Shown: positions 18,184 through 28,013, counted from the first letter of the stretch. The stretch is 64,000 nucleotides of DNA from Aestuariirhabdus sp049985285 (GCF_049985285.1 NZ_JBNIEU010000002.1:434001-498000); one strand, 5' to 3'. Numbers and translations are program-made. The notes: generated by a model from the letters alone, not told the origin.

Positions 18184-20424
18184 ATGCAAAATCGTGCGGT
18201 GGTGGTTGAGGGCAATCTAAAACGGGCGTTGGCCAGCGGTGAACTGCCCATACCTTCTAACTCCCTGGCCCTGGCCGATGCCGGCCTTGATGGCAGCGAG
18301 CTGGTGGATCTGTTTGAGAGTCAGGTGATGAGCCGACTGCTCGATATTCACTCGCGGGTGCTGCAATCCCGGGGGCAGAGTTTCTATACCATCGGCAGCT
18401 CGGGTCATGAGGGCAACGCGGCGGTAGCCAAGGCGCTGCGCCATACCGATATGGCGTTCCTGCACTATCGCAGCGGGGCGTTCTTTGTGCATCGTAGCAA
18501 GCAGTTACCGGGGCAGACACCGCTCTACGACATGCTGCTCTCCTTTGCGGCGTCCAGTGAGGACCCGATCTCGGGTGGTCGCCACAAGGTGCTGGGTAGC
18601 AAGGCGTTGTTTGTACCGCCCCAGACCAGCACCATCGCCTCGCACCTGCCTAAGGCTGTGGGTGCCGCTTTCAGCATCCCTCTCGGCGCACGTCTGGGTG
18701 AGCGAGCCGGGATGCCCGCCGATAGCGTCGTGATCTGCAACTTTGGCGACGCCTCCTCTAACCACTCAACCGCACAGGGCGCGATCAACGCCGCAGCCTG
18801 GGCGGCGTATCAGGGCTCACCCCTGCCGTTGGTGTTCTTGTGCGAAGACAATGGCATCGGTATCTCTACCCCGACCCCGGGCGGCTGGATCCGAGCAGCC
18901 TTTAGTCAGCGTCCCGGTTTGCACTATCGCTACTGCGATGGGCTGGATCTGCTCGATACCTATCGTACTGCCCGCGAGGCGGTGCAGATTGCTCGCCAGC
19001 GGCGCGAGCCGGTGTTCCTGCATATGCGTACCGTACGCCTGATGGGGCACGCCGGCTCCGATGCCGAGATCGCCTACCGCAGCCGTGCGGATATCGAAGC
19101 CAACGAGGCACTGGACCCCTTGCTCTTTAGCGCCGGCAGAGTTGTCGAGGCGGGGCTACAGCGCGCGGATCAACTGCTTGATCTGTACTGCGATCTAAAA
19201 AACCGTATCGAATGCATCGGCGAGCGCGCGGTTAAGCGCCCCAAGTTGACCCGGCCAGAGCAGGTTATCGCCTCCCTCGCGCCACAGCGCCCGCCCCTGC
19301 CGCCCCTGCCCGTGCTGCCGAAGTCGGAGCGCGAGCTGTTGTTCAAGCGTGATCGAACCCTGATGGCCAAACCGCAACCGATGGGGAAATTGATCAACTG
19401 GACCCTGGCCGAGTTGATGGCTCAGCGCGATAACATCGTGGTGTGCGGAGAGGATGTGGGGGCCAAGGGGGGCGTTTACCACGTTACTAGCGGCCTGCTA
19501 CAGAAATTTGGTCCCTCAAGGGTGATCAACACCCTGCTCGATGAGCAGAGTATTCTCGGTTTGGCGATCGGCATGGCCCACAACGGATTTCTGCCGATTC
19601 CCGAAATTCAGTTCCTCGCTTACGTGCACAATGCCGAGGATCAGATTCGAGGCGAGGCGGCGACTCTGCCGTTCTTCTCCGACGGTCAGTACAGCAACCC
19701 CATGGTGATTCGTATCGCCGGACTCGGTTACCAGAAGGGGTTTGGTGGTCACTTTCACAACGACAACTCGTTGGCCGTGTTCCGGGATATCCCCGGGTTA
19801 GTGATCGCTTGCCCCTCCAACGGAGCCGATGCCATGGCGATGATGCGCAGCGCGGTCGCCTTTGCCGCCGAGCAGCAGCGCGTGGTGGTGTTCATTGAAC
19901 CCATCGCCCTCTATATGACCCGCGACCTGCATGAGGAGGGCGACGGCCTGTGGAGCAATGAGTATTGCAGTGCGGACGCGTCTACCGCGATCGCGGTGGG
20001 CGAGTTCGGTGTTGAGGGAGAGGGCACCGAGCTGTGCATTCTGACGTACGGCAATGGCTACTACCTGTCGCGGCAAGCGGCGAAAACCCTGCGTGAGCAG
20101 GGTGTTGCGCTGCGCATTATCGACCTGCGCTGGTTGGCACCGCTGGATGAGGTCGCACTGGCCGAGGCCATCGCCCCCTGCGAGCACTTGCTGATCGTGG
20201 ACGAGTGCCGCCAGACCGGCTCGATCAGTGAGGCGTTGGTCACACTGGTGCAGGAACAGCTGCAATCAGCGCCGAAATTGGCGCGCCTGACCGGCAACGA
20301 CTGCTTTATCCCCTTGGCCGGAGCCGCTACCAGTGGGCTGCCCAGTGCCGAAGGCATTATCGATGCCGCGCTGGCTCTCATCGGCAAGAGCGGTCGACCC
20401 CGGACCCTGGAGGCTTGTAAATGA
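18184..20424 (+). CDS. Thiamine-dependent 2-oxoacid dehydrogenase E1, alpha and beta fused
   Basis: A 746-residue single-chain E1. The alpha half (about 1-350) has the thiamine diphosphate motif G-D-A-S-S-N...E-D-N-G-I-G near 190-222. The beta half (about 400-735) has G-E-D-V-G-A-K-G-G-V-Y, E-I-Q-F-L-A-Y and G-F-G-G-H-F-H-N-D-N-S. E1s decarboxylate a 2-oxoacid and pass the acyl group to lipoyl-E2. No E2 or E3 is encoded nearby. Coupled to gcdH upstream and overlapping the next gene by 4 bases, so a 2-oxoadipate or branched-chain substrate feeding acyl-CoA is possible. The true substrate is unknown. Confidence 0.85.
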   Translation: MQNRAVVVEGNLKRALASGELPIPSNSLALADAGLDGSELVDLFESQVMSRLLDIHSRVLQSRGQSFYTIGSSGHEGNAAVAKALRHTDMAFLHYRSGAFFVHRSKQLPGQTPLYDMLLSFAASSEDPISGGRHKVLGSKALFVPPQTSTIASHLPKAVGAAFSIPLGARLGERAGMPADSVVICNFGDASSNHSTAQGAINAAAWAAYQGSPLPLVFLCEDNGIGISTPTPGGWIRAAFSQRPGLHYRYCDGLDLLDTYRTAREAVQIARQRREPVFLHMRTVRLMGHAGSDAEIAYRSRADIEANEALDPLLFSAGRVVEAGLQRADQLLDLYCDLKNRIECIGERAVKRPKLTRPEQVIASLAPQRPPLPPLPVLPKSERELLFKRDRTLMAKPQPMGKLINWTLAELMAQRDNIVVCGEDVGAKGGVYHVTSGLLQKFGPSRVINTLLDEQSILGLAIGMAHNGFLPIPEIQFLAYVHNAEDQIRGEAATLPFFSDGQYSNPMVIRIAGLGYQKGFGGHFHNDNSLAVFRDIPGLVIACPSNGADAMAMMRSAVAFAAEQQRVVVFIEPIALYMTRDLHEEGDGLWSNEYCSADASTAIAVGEFGVEGEGTELCILTYGNGYYLSRQAAKTLREQGVALRIIDLRWLAPLDEVALAEAIAPCEHLLIVDECRQTGSISEALVTLVQEQLQSAPKLARLTGNDCFIPLAGAATSGLPSAEGIIDAALALIGKSGRPRTLEACK

Positions 20425-21458
20425 AAGAGCGTGTCGTCGTGGTGTGCCCGGGACGGGGCACCTACAACAAAGAGGAGCTGGGCTATTTCAAGCGCTTGCA
20501 CGGCGACAAAAAGGCCCTGATCGAGGGGATTGACCGCTATCGTGCAGGCAGCGGGCAGGTGGGTATCGCCGAACTCGATGCCATGGCGCGCTACTCGTTG
20601 AAGCAACACAGCCCGGGAGAGAACGCATCGGCCTTGATCTACGCCTGTGCCTACGCCGATTTTCTCTCCATCGACCCCGAGCTTTACGAGGTGGTGGCGG
20701 TGACGGGTAACTCCATGGGCTGGTATATCGCACTGGCCTGCGCCGGTGCACTCGACCCCGACAGTGCCATTCGCCTGATCAACACCATGGGCTCTATGAT
20801 GACCGAGGGTGTTATCGGCGGTCAGGTTCTCTATCCCCTGGTGGATGATCAGTGGTATCCCGATCCAGCCTTGCAGGCGCAGCTCGATGGGGCGGTGGAG
20901 GAGATCAACCGCGAGCCCGGTTGCGAGCTCTATCACTCGATCGCGCTGGGAGGTTACTGCGTACTGGGGGGCAATGAGTCGGCCCTGAAACGGTTGGAGC
21001 AGCGCCTGCCCAGGGTGCAGGATCGCTTCCCGATGCGGCTCTACAATCATGCGGCGTTCCATACCCCCCTGTTACAGGGTATCTCGGAGCGGGCTAAACA
21101 GCAGCTCCCCCCATCTCTGGTGCAGGCCCCCAAGGTACCGCTGATCGATGGTCGTGGAGCCATCTGGCAGCCCTACAGTACCGATCATAAGCGCCTGCAT
21201 GACTACACCCTGGGCCATCAGGTAGTGGCTCCCTACGACTTTACTCGTGCCATCGAAGTCGCGCTCAAGGAGTTTGCCCCGGACCGGCTTATTATCACCG
21301 GCCCGGGCACCACACTGGGGGGTAGTGTCGCCCAGGTGCTTACAAAACTGCGCTGGGAGGGGATGGGTTGCAAGGCCGATTTTATCGCCAGACAGAAGCA
21401 GGACCCCTTTGTGCTATCTATGGGCTATGAGGATCAGCGTAAGCAAGTACTCGCTTAG
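20421..21458 (+). CDS. Malonyl-CoA:ACP transacylase-like acyltransferase
   Basis: A 345-residue protein of the FabD/acyltransferase fold. The nucleophile elbow reads V-T-G-N-S-M-G-W-Y near residue 96, where FabD has G-H-S-L-G: the Ser is kept and the adjacent His is Asn. The catalytic His is in A-F-H-T-P-L-L near 213. I-T-G-P-G-T-T-L-G-G near the C-terminus matches the family's G-P-G segment. The elbow change and the missing fatty-acid gene context suggest it is not the housekeeping FabD. ATGA overlap with the E1 gene implies translational coupling and a shared pathway. Confidence 0.75.
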   Translation: MKERVVVVCPGRGTYNKEELGYFKRLHGDKKALIEGIDRYRAGSGQVGIAELDAMARYSLKQHSPGENASALIYACAYADFLSIDPELYEVVAVTGNSMGWYIALACAGALDPDSAIRLINTMGSMMTEGVIGGQVLYPLVDDQWYPDPALQAQLDGAVEEINREPGCELYHSIALGGYCVLGGNESALKRLEQRLPRVQDRFPMRLYNHAAFHTPLLQGISERAKQQLPPSLVQAPKVPLIDGRGAIWQPYSTDHKRLHDYTLGHQVVAPYDFTRAIEVALKEFAPDRLIITGPGTTLGGSVAQVLTKLRWEGMGCKADFIARQKQDPFVLSMGYEDQRKQVLA

Positions 21459-21463
21459 GGGGG

Positions 21464-22588
21464 CTAATCTTTGGGTAGCTGCTGTTCGCGCAGCTGGTGC
21501 AGGGTGCGATAGAGTAAGGCGATCAGGATGATCAGGATAGGATCGGTGATCTCCGCCAGGTGGTGGTCGAATAGCAGCTGACCCATTTCGATGGCGAGGG
21601 TCGCCATGACCATAATGAGGGTCGCCACCGGTAGCCGCACCCCCAGTTTTAGTAGCAACCAGATGGCGGCGCCAAACAGGAAAAACTTCTCGAAGATCAC
21701 TGCCGTGTTAAGCATCATCGCGCCCCCCAAAAAGCCATAGAAGGGGATCCAGTGAAACTCGGCGTCGTAGCTGCGTAGCTCAAAGGGTTCCAACCCATTG
21801 ATAACCAGCATTCCCAGCAGTAGCAGGAACACCCAGCGGACACGGTCGGGATTGTGCTGCATCCATCCCAGCCAAAGGGCCGCGGCCAGCAACGCACCCA
21901 CCACATTGGAGGGGCTGACACTGTTGTAGATCACCAGCACCTCCAGCGCGAACAGCACTGGAATCGCCAGCCACATCATCAGGTCTGGCCAGCGGGGTGG
22001 TTTCAGGCTTTGCCAGATCAGCGCGATTACCAGCCAGGCCACGGAATCATGCAATACATTGGTTGCTGAAAGTTGTGGATTGAGCAGGAGGGGCTTAAGA
22101 CCGTTTTTGATCGATTGCCAGTCGATTGAGGGCACGAAAGGCATCAGTCGGTAGCCGATCCAGCTGGCGGCAACCAGCAAAGGGAATACCTCCAGCTGCT
22201 GGTGTCGGGCGAGCAGGCGATCGGCGCGCAGGAAAGGGATGCGTGCCCCGACGATGCCGACCAGGGTGCCGAGTAGATTCCACCATACATCCCGAATATT
22301 GGCATCGCGGCTGGGTAGGTAGACCTGGAACAGTTGCAACACCAACGCCAGCACCAAACCACTGATCAGCACCTTGAGCAGCCGTTTGCGGCGGAAGCTG
22401 AACATACCGAAGTAACCGTAGGGGATAAACAGGATGACATTGCCGAGGATATCGCCAATATGGCTACGCCCGTTCCAGCCCTGCATCAACTCGTTCCACA
22501 GGTGATGCTCCCCCAGCCCGGAAAAGTTGAAGGGGTAGAGTGATCCGTAGGTGATCAGCAGGGCGCTGAGGTAGAAAATACCCTTCAA
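21464..22588 (-). CDS. VanZ-family membrane protein
   Basis: A 374-residue inner-membrane protein with about ten helices. The N-terminal ~120 residues match the VanZ pattern (S-L-Y-P-F-N-F near 17, then D-I-L-G-N-V-I-L-F-I-P-Y-G-Y-F-G and L-Q-L-F-Q-V-Y-L-P-S-R-D-A-N-I-R-D-V-W-W-N). VanZ relatives include a glycopeptide-resistance protein, but most are uncharacterised. It lies tail to tail with the acyltransferase gene, 5 bases apart, and divergent from the CoA-transferase, interrupting what otherwise looks like one catabolic block. Confidence 0.82.
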   Translation of the reverse strand: MKGIFYLSALLITYGSLYPFNFSGLGEHHLWNELMQGWNGRSHIGDILGNVILFIPYGYFGMFSFRRKRLLKVLISGLVLALVLQLFQVYLPSRDANIRDVWWNLLGTLVGIVGARIPFLRADRLLARHQQLEVFPLLVAASWIGYRLMPFVPSIDWQSIKNGLKPLLLNPQLSATNVLHDSVAWLVIALIWQSLKPPRWPDLMMWLAIPVLFALEVLVIYNSVSPSNVVGALLAAALWLGWMQHNPDRVRWVFLLLLGMLVINGLEPFELRSYDAEFHWIPFYGFLGGAMMLNTAVIFEKFFLFGAAIWLLLKLGVRLPVATLIMVMATLAIEMGQLLFDHHLAEITDPILIILIALLYRTLHQLREQQLPKD

Positions 22589-22720
22589 GTGGCTGTCCTA
22601 TGCCGCCGGTTTTTCTCAGCATAGTCGATGCACTCATGGAACCACAATAGGACTTTTGTGAGCCTCGTTCGCCTCGATTCAAGGGCTTTGGTATGCTGGC
22701 TTGCCTGGTAAGGAGATCCC

Positions 22721-23932
22721 ATGAGCAAGTCGCATACACCCAGCCTAAAGCCGCTGGAAGGAGTTCGGGTACTGGAGTTGGGGCAGCTTTTGGCGGGCCC
22801 CTTTGCCGCTACCCTGTTGGGGTATTTTGGTGCAGAGGTGATCAAGGTGGAGCCTCCGGGCCGTGGCGATCCGCTGCGCAAGTGGCGCGTGTTGGAGGAG
22901 GGCACATCGCTCTGGTGGCGCAGTCTTGCGCGTAATAAAAAATGCATCACCCTGGATCTCAAGAGTGAACGCGGGCGCGAGCTGGTGCGAGAGCTGATGC
23001 TCAAGTCGGATGTGGTGATAGAAAATTTCCGCCCCGGGACCATGGAGAAGTGGGACCTGGGCCCGGAGGCATTCAAACAGGTACATCCTGGCCTGGTGTA
23101 TACCCGCATCTCGGGTTATGGGCAGGATGGTCCCATGGCGAGTAAGCCCGGTTTCGCCTCGGTGTGTGAAGGCTTCAGTGGCTTTCGCTATGTTAATGGG
23201 TTTCCCGGTGAGGCACCGGTTCGGCCCAACCTCAGCCTGGGTGACTCTCTTGCCGGGTTGCACGCGGCGTTCGGTATTGTGTTGGCGCTGTTGCAGCGCC
23301 AGCAACCGGGTGGCGCGGGGCAGGTGGTCGATGTGGCACTCTATGAGGCGATGTTTAATATGATGGAGGGGGTGATCCCCGAATTCAGCGGCGCGGGTGT
23401 GGTGCGAGAGCCTTCAGGCACCACGGTTACCGGCATTGTACCGACCAACACCTATCGCTGCGGCGATGGCAAATACGTGGTGATTGGTGGCAACGGTGAC
23501 TCGATCTTTTGCCGCTTGATGGAAGCCGTGGGGCGCGAAGAGATGGCAGCGGACCCGCGTCTGGCCGACAACGCCGGCAGGGTGCAGCACGAGGCCGAGA
23601 TCGATTCGGTGCTCTCCCAATGGACCGGAGCACGAGGCAGCGACGAGGTACTCACGGCGTTGGAAGCGGCGCGAGTGCCGTCAGGTCCCATCTACAATGT
23701 GGAGGATATGATGGCCGACCCCCAGTATCGTGCCCGGGGGCTGTTCGAATCTGTCGAGATCAACGGTAAACCCCTCGAAATTCCGGCTCTTGTGCCGCGA
23801 TTGGAGGGGACCCCCGGCGAGACTCAATGGCCTGGCCCGGAGCTGGGCAGTCACAATAACGAGGTGCTGGGAGAGCTTCTGGGGCTCGACGCCGATGAGC
23901 TGGCGGCGCTCGGGGAGCAGCAGGTGGTGTAG
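22721..23932 (+). CDS. Class III CoA-transferase, probably glutarate CoA-transferase-like
   Basis: A 403-residue CaiB/BaiF-type CoA-transferase. The N-terminus has L-E-L-G-Q-L-L-A-G-P-F-A-A-T-L-L-G and A-E-V-I-K-V-E-P-P-G-R-G-D-P. The catalytic aspartate is in L-G-D-S-L-A-G near residue 170. These enzymes move CoA between carboxylic acids through a glutamyl/aspartyl-CoA anhydride. In Pseudomonas a CoA-transferase (GcdG) directly follows gcdH and activates glutarate; this gene is 4.5 kb from gcdH, so the same role is a reasonable inference. ATG 22721 has AAGGAGA 7 bases upstream. Confidence 0.85.
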   Translation: MSKSHTPSLKPLEGVRVLELGQLLAGPFAATLLGYFGAEVIKVEPPGRGDPLRKWRVLEEGTSLWWRSLARNKKCITLDLKSERGRELVRELMLKSDVVIENFRPGTMEKWDLGPEAFKQVHPGLVYTRISGYGQDGPMASKPGFASVCEGFSGFRYVNGFPGEAPVRPNLSLGDSLAGLHAAFGIVLALLQRQQPGGAGQVVDVALYEAMFNMMEGVIPEFSGAGVVREPSGTTVTGIVPTNTYRCGDGKYVVIGGNGDSIFCRLMEAVGREEMAADPRLADNAGRVQHEAEIDSVLSQWTGARGSDEVLTALEAARVPSGPIYNVEDMMADPQYRARGLFESVEINGKPLEIPALVPRLEGTPGETQWPGPELGSHNNEVLGELLGLDADELAALGEQQVV

Positions 23933-23959
23933 GTTCATCTGCCAGCGCGTGCCCTCGCG

Positions 23960-24943
23960 CTAGTGGCTCAGAAACCTGAACAGCGCCTCGTTGGCCCAGC
24001 TGCGCAATGACCAGTTTTTGATATAGCCGCAGTGACCGCCGTGGCGGGTAAGCTGGATCTCAAGATGGGGGTTATCCGCCAGCTCGGTGATCTTCTCGGC
24101 CCGTATGACCGGGTCATCTTCGGCCGCCAGTAACAGTGCCGGAACCTTCAGCTTTGCCATCCGCTCACCGATGATCGAATAGCTTTGCAGATAGGGTTCG
24201 GTGCCGTCGAAATCGGTGTGATGGCGAACGAAATAATCGGTCATCTCCCGCAGCGAACGCATATTGAGCAGCTCTTCGCGGTACCCTAGTTCGGGGAAGT
24301 GCTCCAGCTTGGTGGCCAGGGATCGTTTCCATTTGCGCACGAAGTAGTCGTGGTAGATCGACCAACCATGCTCCAGGGAGTCCATGGTTGAGGGGGGATA
24401 GAGTACGGGGCAGACGGCCGCCACCCGCGTCAGTGGTATATCGTATTCAGCGGCGCGCAGGGCGACGCGAAGGGCAAAGTTACCGCCAAGGGAAAATCCG
24501 GCCAGCATTAATGAGTGGGGTTGCAGGCAGCTCTGGATATCGTGCATCGCCCCCGCTACCTCCGCATCGCGAGAGGAGTTAAACAGCTCCCGGTTAAGGT
24601 GATGGCTGGGGCCGTGATCGCGCAGGTGAAGGCGCAAAAGATCGAATCCCTGTTCGAACAGGTACGCCGCAGCCGATAGCAGGTAAAGGGATTCGCTGCT
24701 GCCCTCCCAGCCGTGGATCAGCACCACCAGTTTACCGCTGGGGGAGGGTTGGGGGCTGTATTCACCATGCAGGCGCACGTTATTGCCGCAGTTGAATATC
24801 ATCTCCTGGCTACATGCCCGCAGGTTACGAGCGCGCCATTTTTCCAAAGGCCTGCGCAGCGGCATGCTCGCCATCAGCGATTGCACATGACCGCTGGTGA
24901 AGGGCCAGCGGGGAGTAAAGGGATCGAGGGGGGGGAGTGTCAC
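23960..24943 (-). CDS. YheT-family alpha/beta hydrolase
   Basis: A 327-residue predicted hydrolase. It starts with the YheT-type P-F-x-P-x-W segment (D-P-F-T-P-R-W-P-F-T-S-G-H-V-Q-S). The oxyanion strand L-I-H-G-W-E-G-S-S-E-S lies near 75-85 and the nucleophile elbow A-G-F-S-L-G-G-N near 146-153. The acid and base are likely in A-E-D-D-P-V and H-G-G-H-C-G-Y near the end. Substrate unknown; relatives are probably esterases. Convergent with the CoA-transferase with 27 bases between them. Confidence 0.87.
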   Translation of the reverse strand: MTLPPLDPFTPRWPFTSGHVQSLMASMPLRRPLEKWRARNLRACSQEMIFNCGNNVRLHGEYSPQPSPSGKLVVLIHGWEGSSESLYLLSAAAYLFEQGFDLLRLHLRDHGPSHHLNRELFNSSRDAEVAGAMHDIQSCLQPHSLMLAGFSLGGNFALRVALRAAEYDIPLTRVAAVCPVLYPPSTMDSLEHGWSIYHDYFVRKWKRSLATKLEHFPELGYREELLNMRSLREMTDYFVRHHTDFDGTEPYLQSYSIIGERMAKLKVPALLLAAEDDPVIRAEKITELADNPHLEIQLTRHGGHCGYIKNWSLRSWANEALFRFLSH

Positions 24944-25151
24944 AAGGGTGCATGGATGCGGGTGCCTGCGGGTAGTGGGATTACTCTAGTGCCGTGACGG
25001 GCTGAGCACAAGCACCTCGTGTGGTTATCACCTGCGGTGATGGCTGGCGATGATTATCGGTGCTCAGTGCACCGCTTTTTGCTATGGTGAGCGCAACGCC
25101 CTGTGTCATGACGGGGCAACTAAAACAAGGGTATCAGGGGTTACAAAAGCT

Positions 25152-25547
25152 ATGGCCAAAGGTTTGGATAAACACCGCGCACGTCAGGATTCCCTCTCCT
25201 GGTTTGGTAAGGATCTCGCGCGCCGTGCCAGCTCCTGTTGCGAGCTCTGCGAGGCCTCCGGCGTCAAGCTGGTTACCCATGAGGTAGAGCCGGTTCCGGT
25301 AGAGCCGGAGTTTGAGCGCTGCATTCTGATCTGTGAGGATTGCCAGCAGCAGTTGCTCAATCCGAAGCGAGTGCAAGCCGACCACTGGCGTCTTCTCGGG
25401 CGCGCCGTATGGAGCACGGAACCGGCTGTGCAGGTGGTTGCGGTGCGCATGGCGCGACAGCTGGCTACCCGATACGACTGGGCGCAGGAGATACTCGATC
25501 CCCTGTTCCTCGACCCCGAGGTTGAGCAGTGGGTCGATAACCCCTGA
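25152..25547 (+). CDS. PhnA-like zinc-ribbon protein
   Basis: A 131-residue protein. Cysteines C-C-E-L-C near residue 28 and C-E-D-C near 63 form a zinc ribbon like the N-terminal domain of proteobacterial PhnA. The rest is a helical region (H-W-R-L-L-G-R-A-V-W-S). ATG 25152 is chosen because it is the first with a family-like start (M-A-K-G-L-D-K-H-R-A-R-Q). The 24944-25151 gap holds a hairpin (GGTGC/GCACC, near 25060-25075) followed by five Ts, purpose unknown. PhnA proteins are not required for phosphonate use, so no function is claimed. Confidence 0.72.
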   Translation: MAKGLDKHRARQDSLSWFGKDLARRASSCCELCEASGVKLVTHEVEPVPVEPEFERCILICEDCQQQLLNPKRVQADHWRLLGRAVWSTEPAVQVVAVRMARQLATRYDWAQEILDPLFLDPEVEQWVDNP

Positions 25548-25628
25548 CGAGGTGCCGCGCAGGGGGAGTCCTCGTCAAAAAGGAGGTGGCAGTGTGCCAA
25601 GGAAGCAGCAAGCGAGAGGTCGACCGCA

Positions 25629-27980
25629 ATGATAGTGAAATTTAATCGTCTTATTCTGCTGGGTGGGGTCGTTGTTCTTAGCGGCTGCGCCGGGTTTGGT
25701 GCGATGACATTGCAGGAGCGCTACGGCGAATCCGAGCCCCGGGAGCGCACGCAAGAGACCCTGCCGCCCAATCAGGTCGACTACTGGAGTGAGGTCAAAC
25801 CGGTGCTGGAGCAGCGCTGTGTGGTTTGCCACGCCTGCTACGATGCCTCGTGCCAGCTTAAACTCACCTCCAGCGATGGCATCGATCGCGGTAGTTCGCG
25901 CGCTAAAGTCTATAACTCTGTGCGCTTGCGTGCCGCCCCCCCCACGCGCCTTAACGAGGATGCCCACAGCACGGGCGATTGGCGTCGGCGAGGGTTCTTT
26001 CCGGTGTTGAACGAATATGAAAACACCCCCCAGGCCAATCGTGACGCCGGGGTGATGTATCGTATTTTGCGGCTTAAGCAGCAGCACCCCCTGCCCGCGC
26101 AGAAGTTGCTTCCCGAGAGTCTGGATATCTCCCTTGATCGCAAGGAGGTGTGCACAACGGCGGAGGCGTTTGATCTGTTCGCCAATGACAACCCTCTGTG
26201 GGGAATGCCCTATGCACTGCCGGGCCTGCCCCCCCACGAGCAGAACCTGCTGCTGCGTTGGCTGGAGCAGGGTGCGATGCACACGCCGCGTCCCCCACTG
26301 AGCGAAGCGCTGGTCGCAAAGCAGCGCCGCTGGGAGCGTTTTTTTAACGGCGATGATATGCGTTCGCGGTTAGTCAGCCGCTATATGTATGAACACCTCT
26401 ACCTTGCCCATCTCTATTTTCCCGACGTCGATGAGCGAAGCTTCTTTCAGTTGGTGCGCTCCTCAACGCCTCCCGGAAAACCCGTGCAGCGCATTGCCAC
26501 CCGGAGGCCTTATGGTGATCCGGGGGTGGAGCGGGTCTATTATCGACTGATACCCCACACCGAAACCATTGTTGCCAAGACCCATATGCCCTATCGCCTC
26601 GATGGCGAGCGCATGCAACGCTGGAATGACCTGTTTTTTAGTGGTGATTATCAGGTCACCCAACTACCCGGCTACGACGATGAACAGGCATCCAACCCGT
26701 TCCTGACCTTTAGCCAGTTACCCGTACAGGCGCGCTACCGGTTTATGCTCGATGAAGCCCGTTACACGATTAACGGCTTTATAAAGGGTCCGGTTTGTCG
26801 TGGACAGGTTGCTCTTAACGTTATTAATGATCATTTCTGGGTCTATTTCGTGGAACCGGACCTGCCGGGTTACGAGCAATCCGCGGCCTACATGGCGCAG
26901 CGCAGTCAACGGCTGGACCTGCCCGCGGCCAGCGACAATATCTATACCCCCATGACCCACTGGTTACGTTATTCCGCCCAGCAAAAAACGCTGCTGGCGG
27001 AGAAGGATGCTTATCTGAGCCAACAGTTGGGTGACGAGCGTTTTGGGTTGGATTGGGTGTGGGATGGCGATGGAAATAATCCCAACGCGGCGTTAACGGT
27101 CTATCGCCATTTTGACAGCGCGACGGTGGAGCAGGGGTTGCTGGGTGAGCCACCGAAAACCGCCTGGTTGATCGGCTACGAATTGCTTGAGCGCATTCAC
27201 TACCTGTTGGTGACCGGCTACGACGTGTATGGCAATACCGGACACCAGCTCGTGACGCGACTCTATATGGACTTTTTGCGTATGGAGGGCGAGGCGAACT
27301 TCCTGCTCCTGTTGCCGGAGGAGGCCCGCGCTCGAGAGCGAAATTTCTGGTATCGGGGCGCGGAAAAATCGGTATTGGATTATATGACCCTGCCCAATTT
27401 CGAGGCAGATGAAAAACTGGCGATTGATTATAAAACCGATAATCAAAAGTTGGAGCTTTATGAGATGCTGGCGCGGCGGCTATCCCCGGTGTTGCCCACC
27501 AAGCAGCAGTTGCAGTCGTTACCCAATGCCAACATTCGTGACGGTTTTGCACCCTTGAGCAAACTGAAAGGCGGCGCGGTGACTCTGCTTCCGCAAACAG
27601 TTTATGTACGGATTCTATCGCCAGACAGCTATCATTATGTGACTCTTGTTCATAATAATGCGCACCGTAATATCACCGCCATGTTTGACGAGCAGGACGA
27701 GCGCCAGCCCGATGAAGATACCCTGGACGTCATAGCGGGTTTTATCGGTAGTTACCCCAATGCGCTCTACCAGGTGCACGAGTCCCAGCTCAAGGCGTTT
27801 GTCGGCCAATTGTCTGCGATGGAAACCCAGGACGACTACGAGGCGCTGGTGGATCGTTATGGCGTGCGGCGCACGGACCCTAACTTCTGGTCCCTGAGTG
27901 ATCCGTTCCAGAAAGCCTATCGCGATCTGAACCCGGTCGACAGCGGCGTGCTCGACTACAGTCGATTGGAAAATCGCTAG
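25629..27980 (+). CDS. cti: Fatty acid cis/trans isomerase lipoprotein
   Basis: A 783-residue periplasmic enzyme converting cis-unsaturated membrane fatty acids to trans, which stiffens the membrane under solvent or heat stress. It has a lipoprotein signal (L-S-G-C near residue 20), so the mature protein is probably lipid-anchored. The cytochrome c-type heme motif C-V-V-C-H lies near residues 63-67, followed by A-C-Y-D-A-S-C-Q-L as in known Cti proteins. Length agrees with Pseudomonas and Vibrio Cti. Single gene. The 28-kb repeat block begins 33 bases after its stop. Confidence 0.93.
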   Translation: MIVKFNRLILLGGVVVLSGCAGFGAMTLQERYGESEPRERTQETLPPNQVDYWSEVKPVLEQRCVVCHACYDASCQLKLTSSDGIDRGSSRAKVYNSVRLRAAPPTRLNEDAHSTGDWRRRGFFPVLNEYENTPQANRDAGVMYRILRLKQQHPLPAQKLLPESLDISLDRKEVCTTAEAFDLFANDNPLWGMPYALPGLPPHEQNLLLRWLEQGAMHTPRPPLSEALVAKQRRWERFFNGDDMRSRLVSRYMYEHLYLAHLYFPDVDERSFFQLVRSSTPPGKPVQRIATRRPYGDPGVERVYYRLIPHTETIVAKTHMPYRLDGERMQRWNDLFFSGDYQVTQLPGYDDEQASNPFLTFSQLPVQARYRFMLDEARYTINGFIKGPVCRGQVALNVINDHFWVYFVEPDLPGYEQSAAYMAQRSQRLDLPAASDNIYTPMTHWLRYSAQQKTLLAEKDAYLSQQLGDERFGLDWVWDGDGNNPNAALTVYRHFDSATVEQGLLGEPPKTAWLIGYELLERIHYLLVTGYDVYGNTGHQLVTRLYMDFLRMEGEANFLLLLPEEARARERNFWYRGAEKSVLDYMTLPNFEADEKLAIDYKTDNQKLELYEMLARRLSPVLPTKQQLQSLPNANIRDGFAPLSKLKGGAVTLLPQTVYVRILSPDSYHYVTLVHNNAHRNITAMFDEQDERQPDEDTLDVIAGFIGSYPNALYQVHESQLKAFVGQLSAMETQDDYEALVDRYGVRRTDPNFWSLSDPFQKAYRDLNPVDSGVLDYSRLENR

Positions 27981-28013
27981 GGGTAGTGTTTGGGGTTTGT
28001 ATAGGCGCTGTTT

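Noticed and set aside
18184..20424. Frameshift-fused separate E1 alpha and beta genes
   Set aside because: The frame is continuous with coding character throughout and a linker of ~50 residues, so it is a true fusion.
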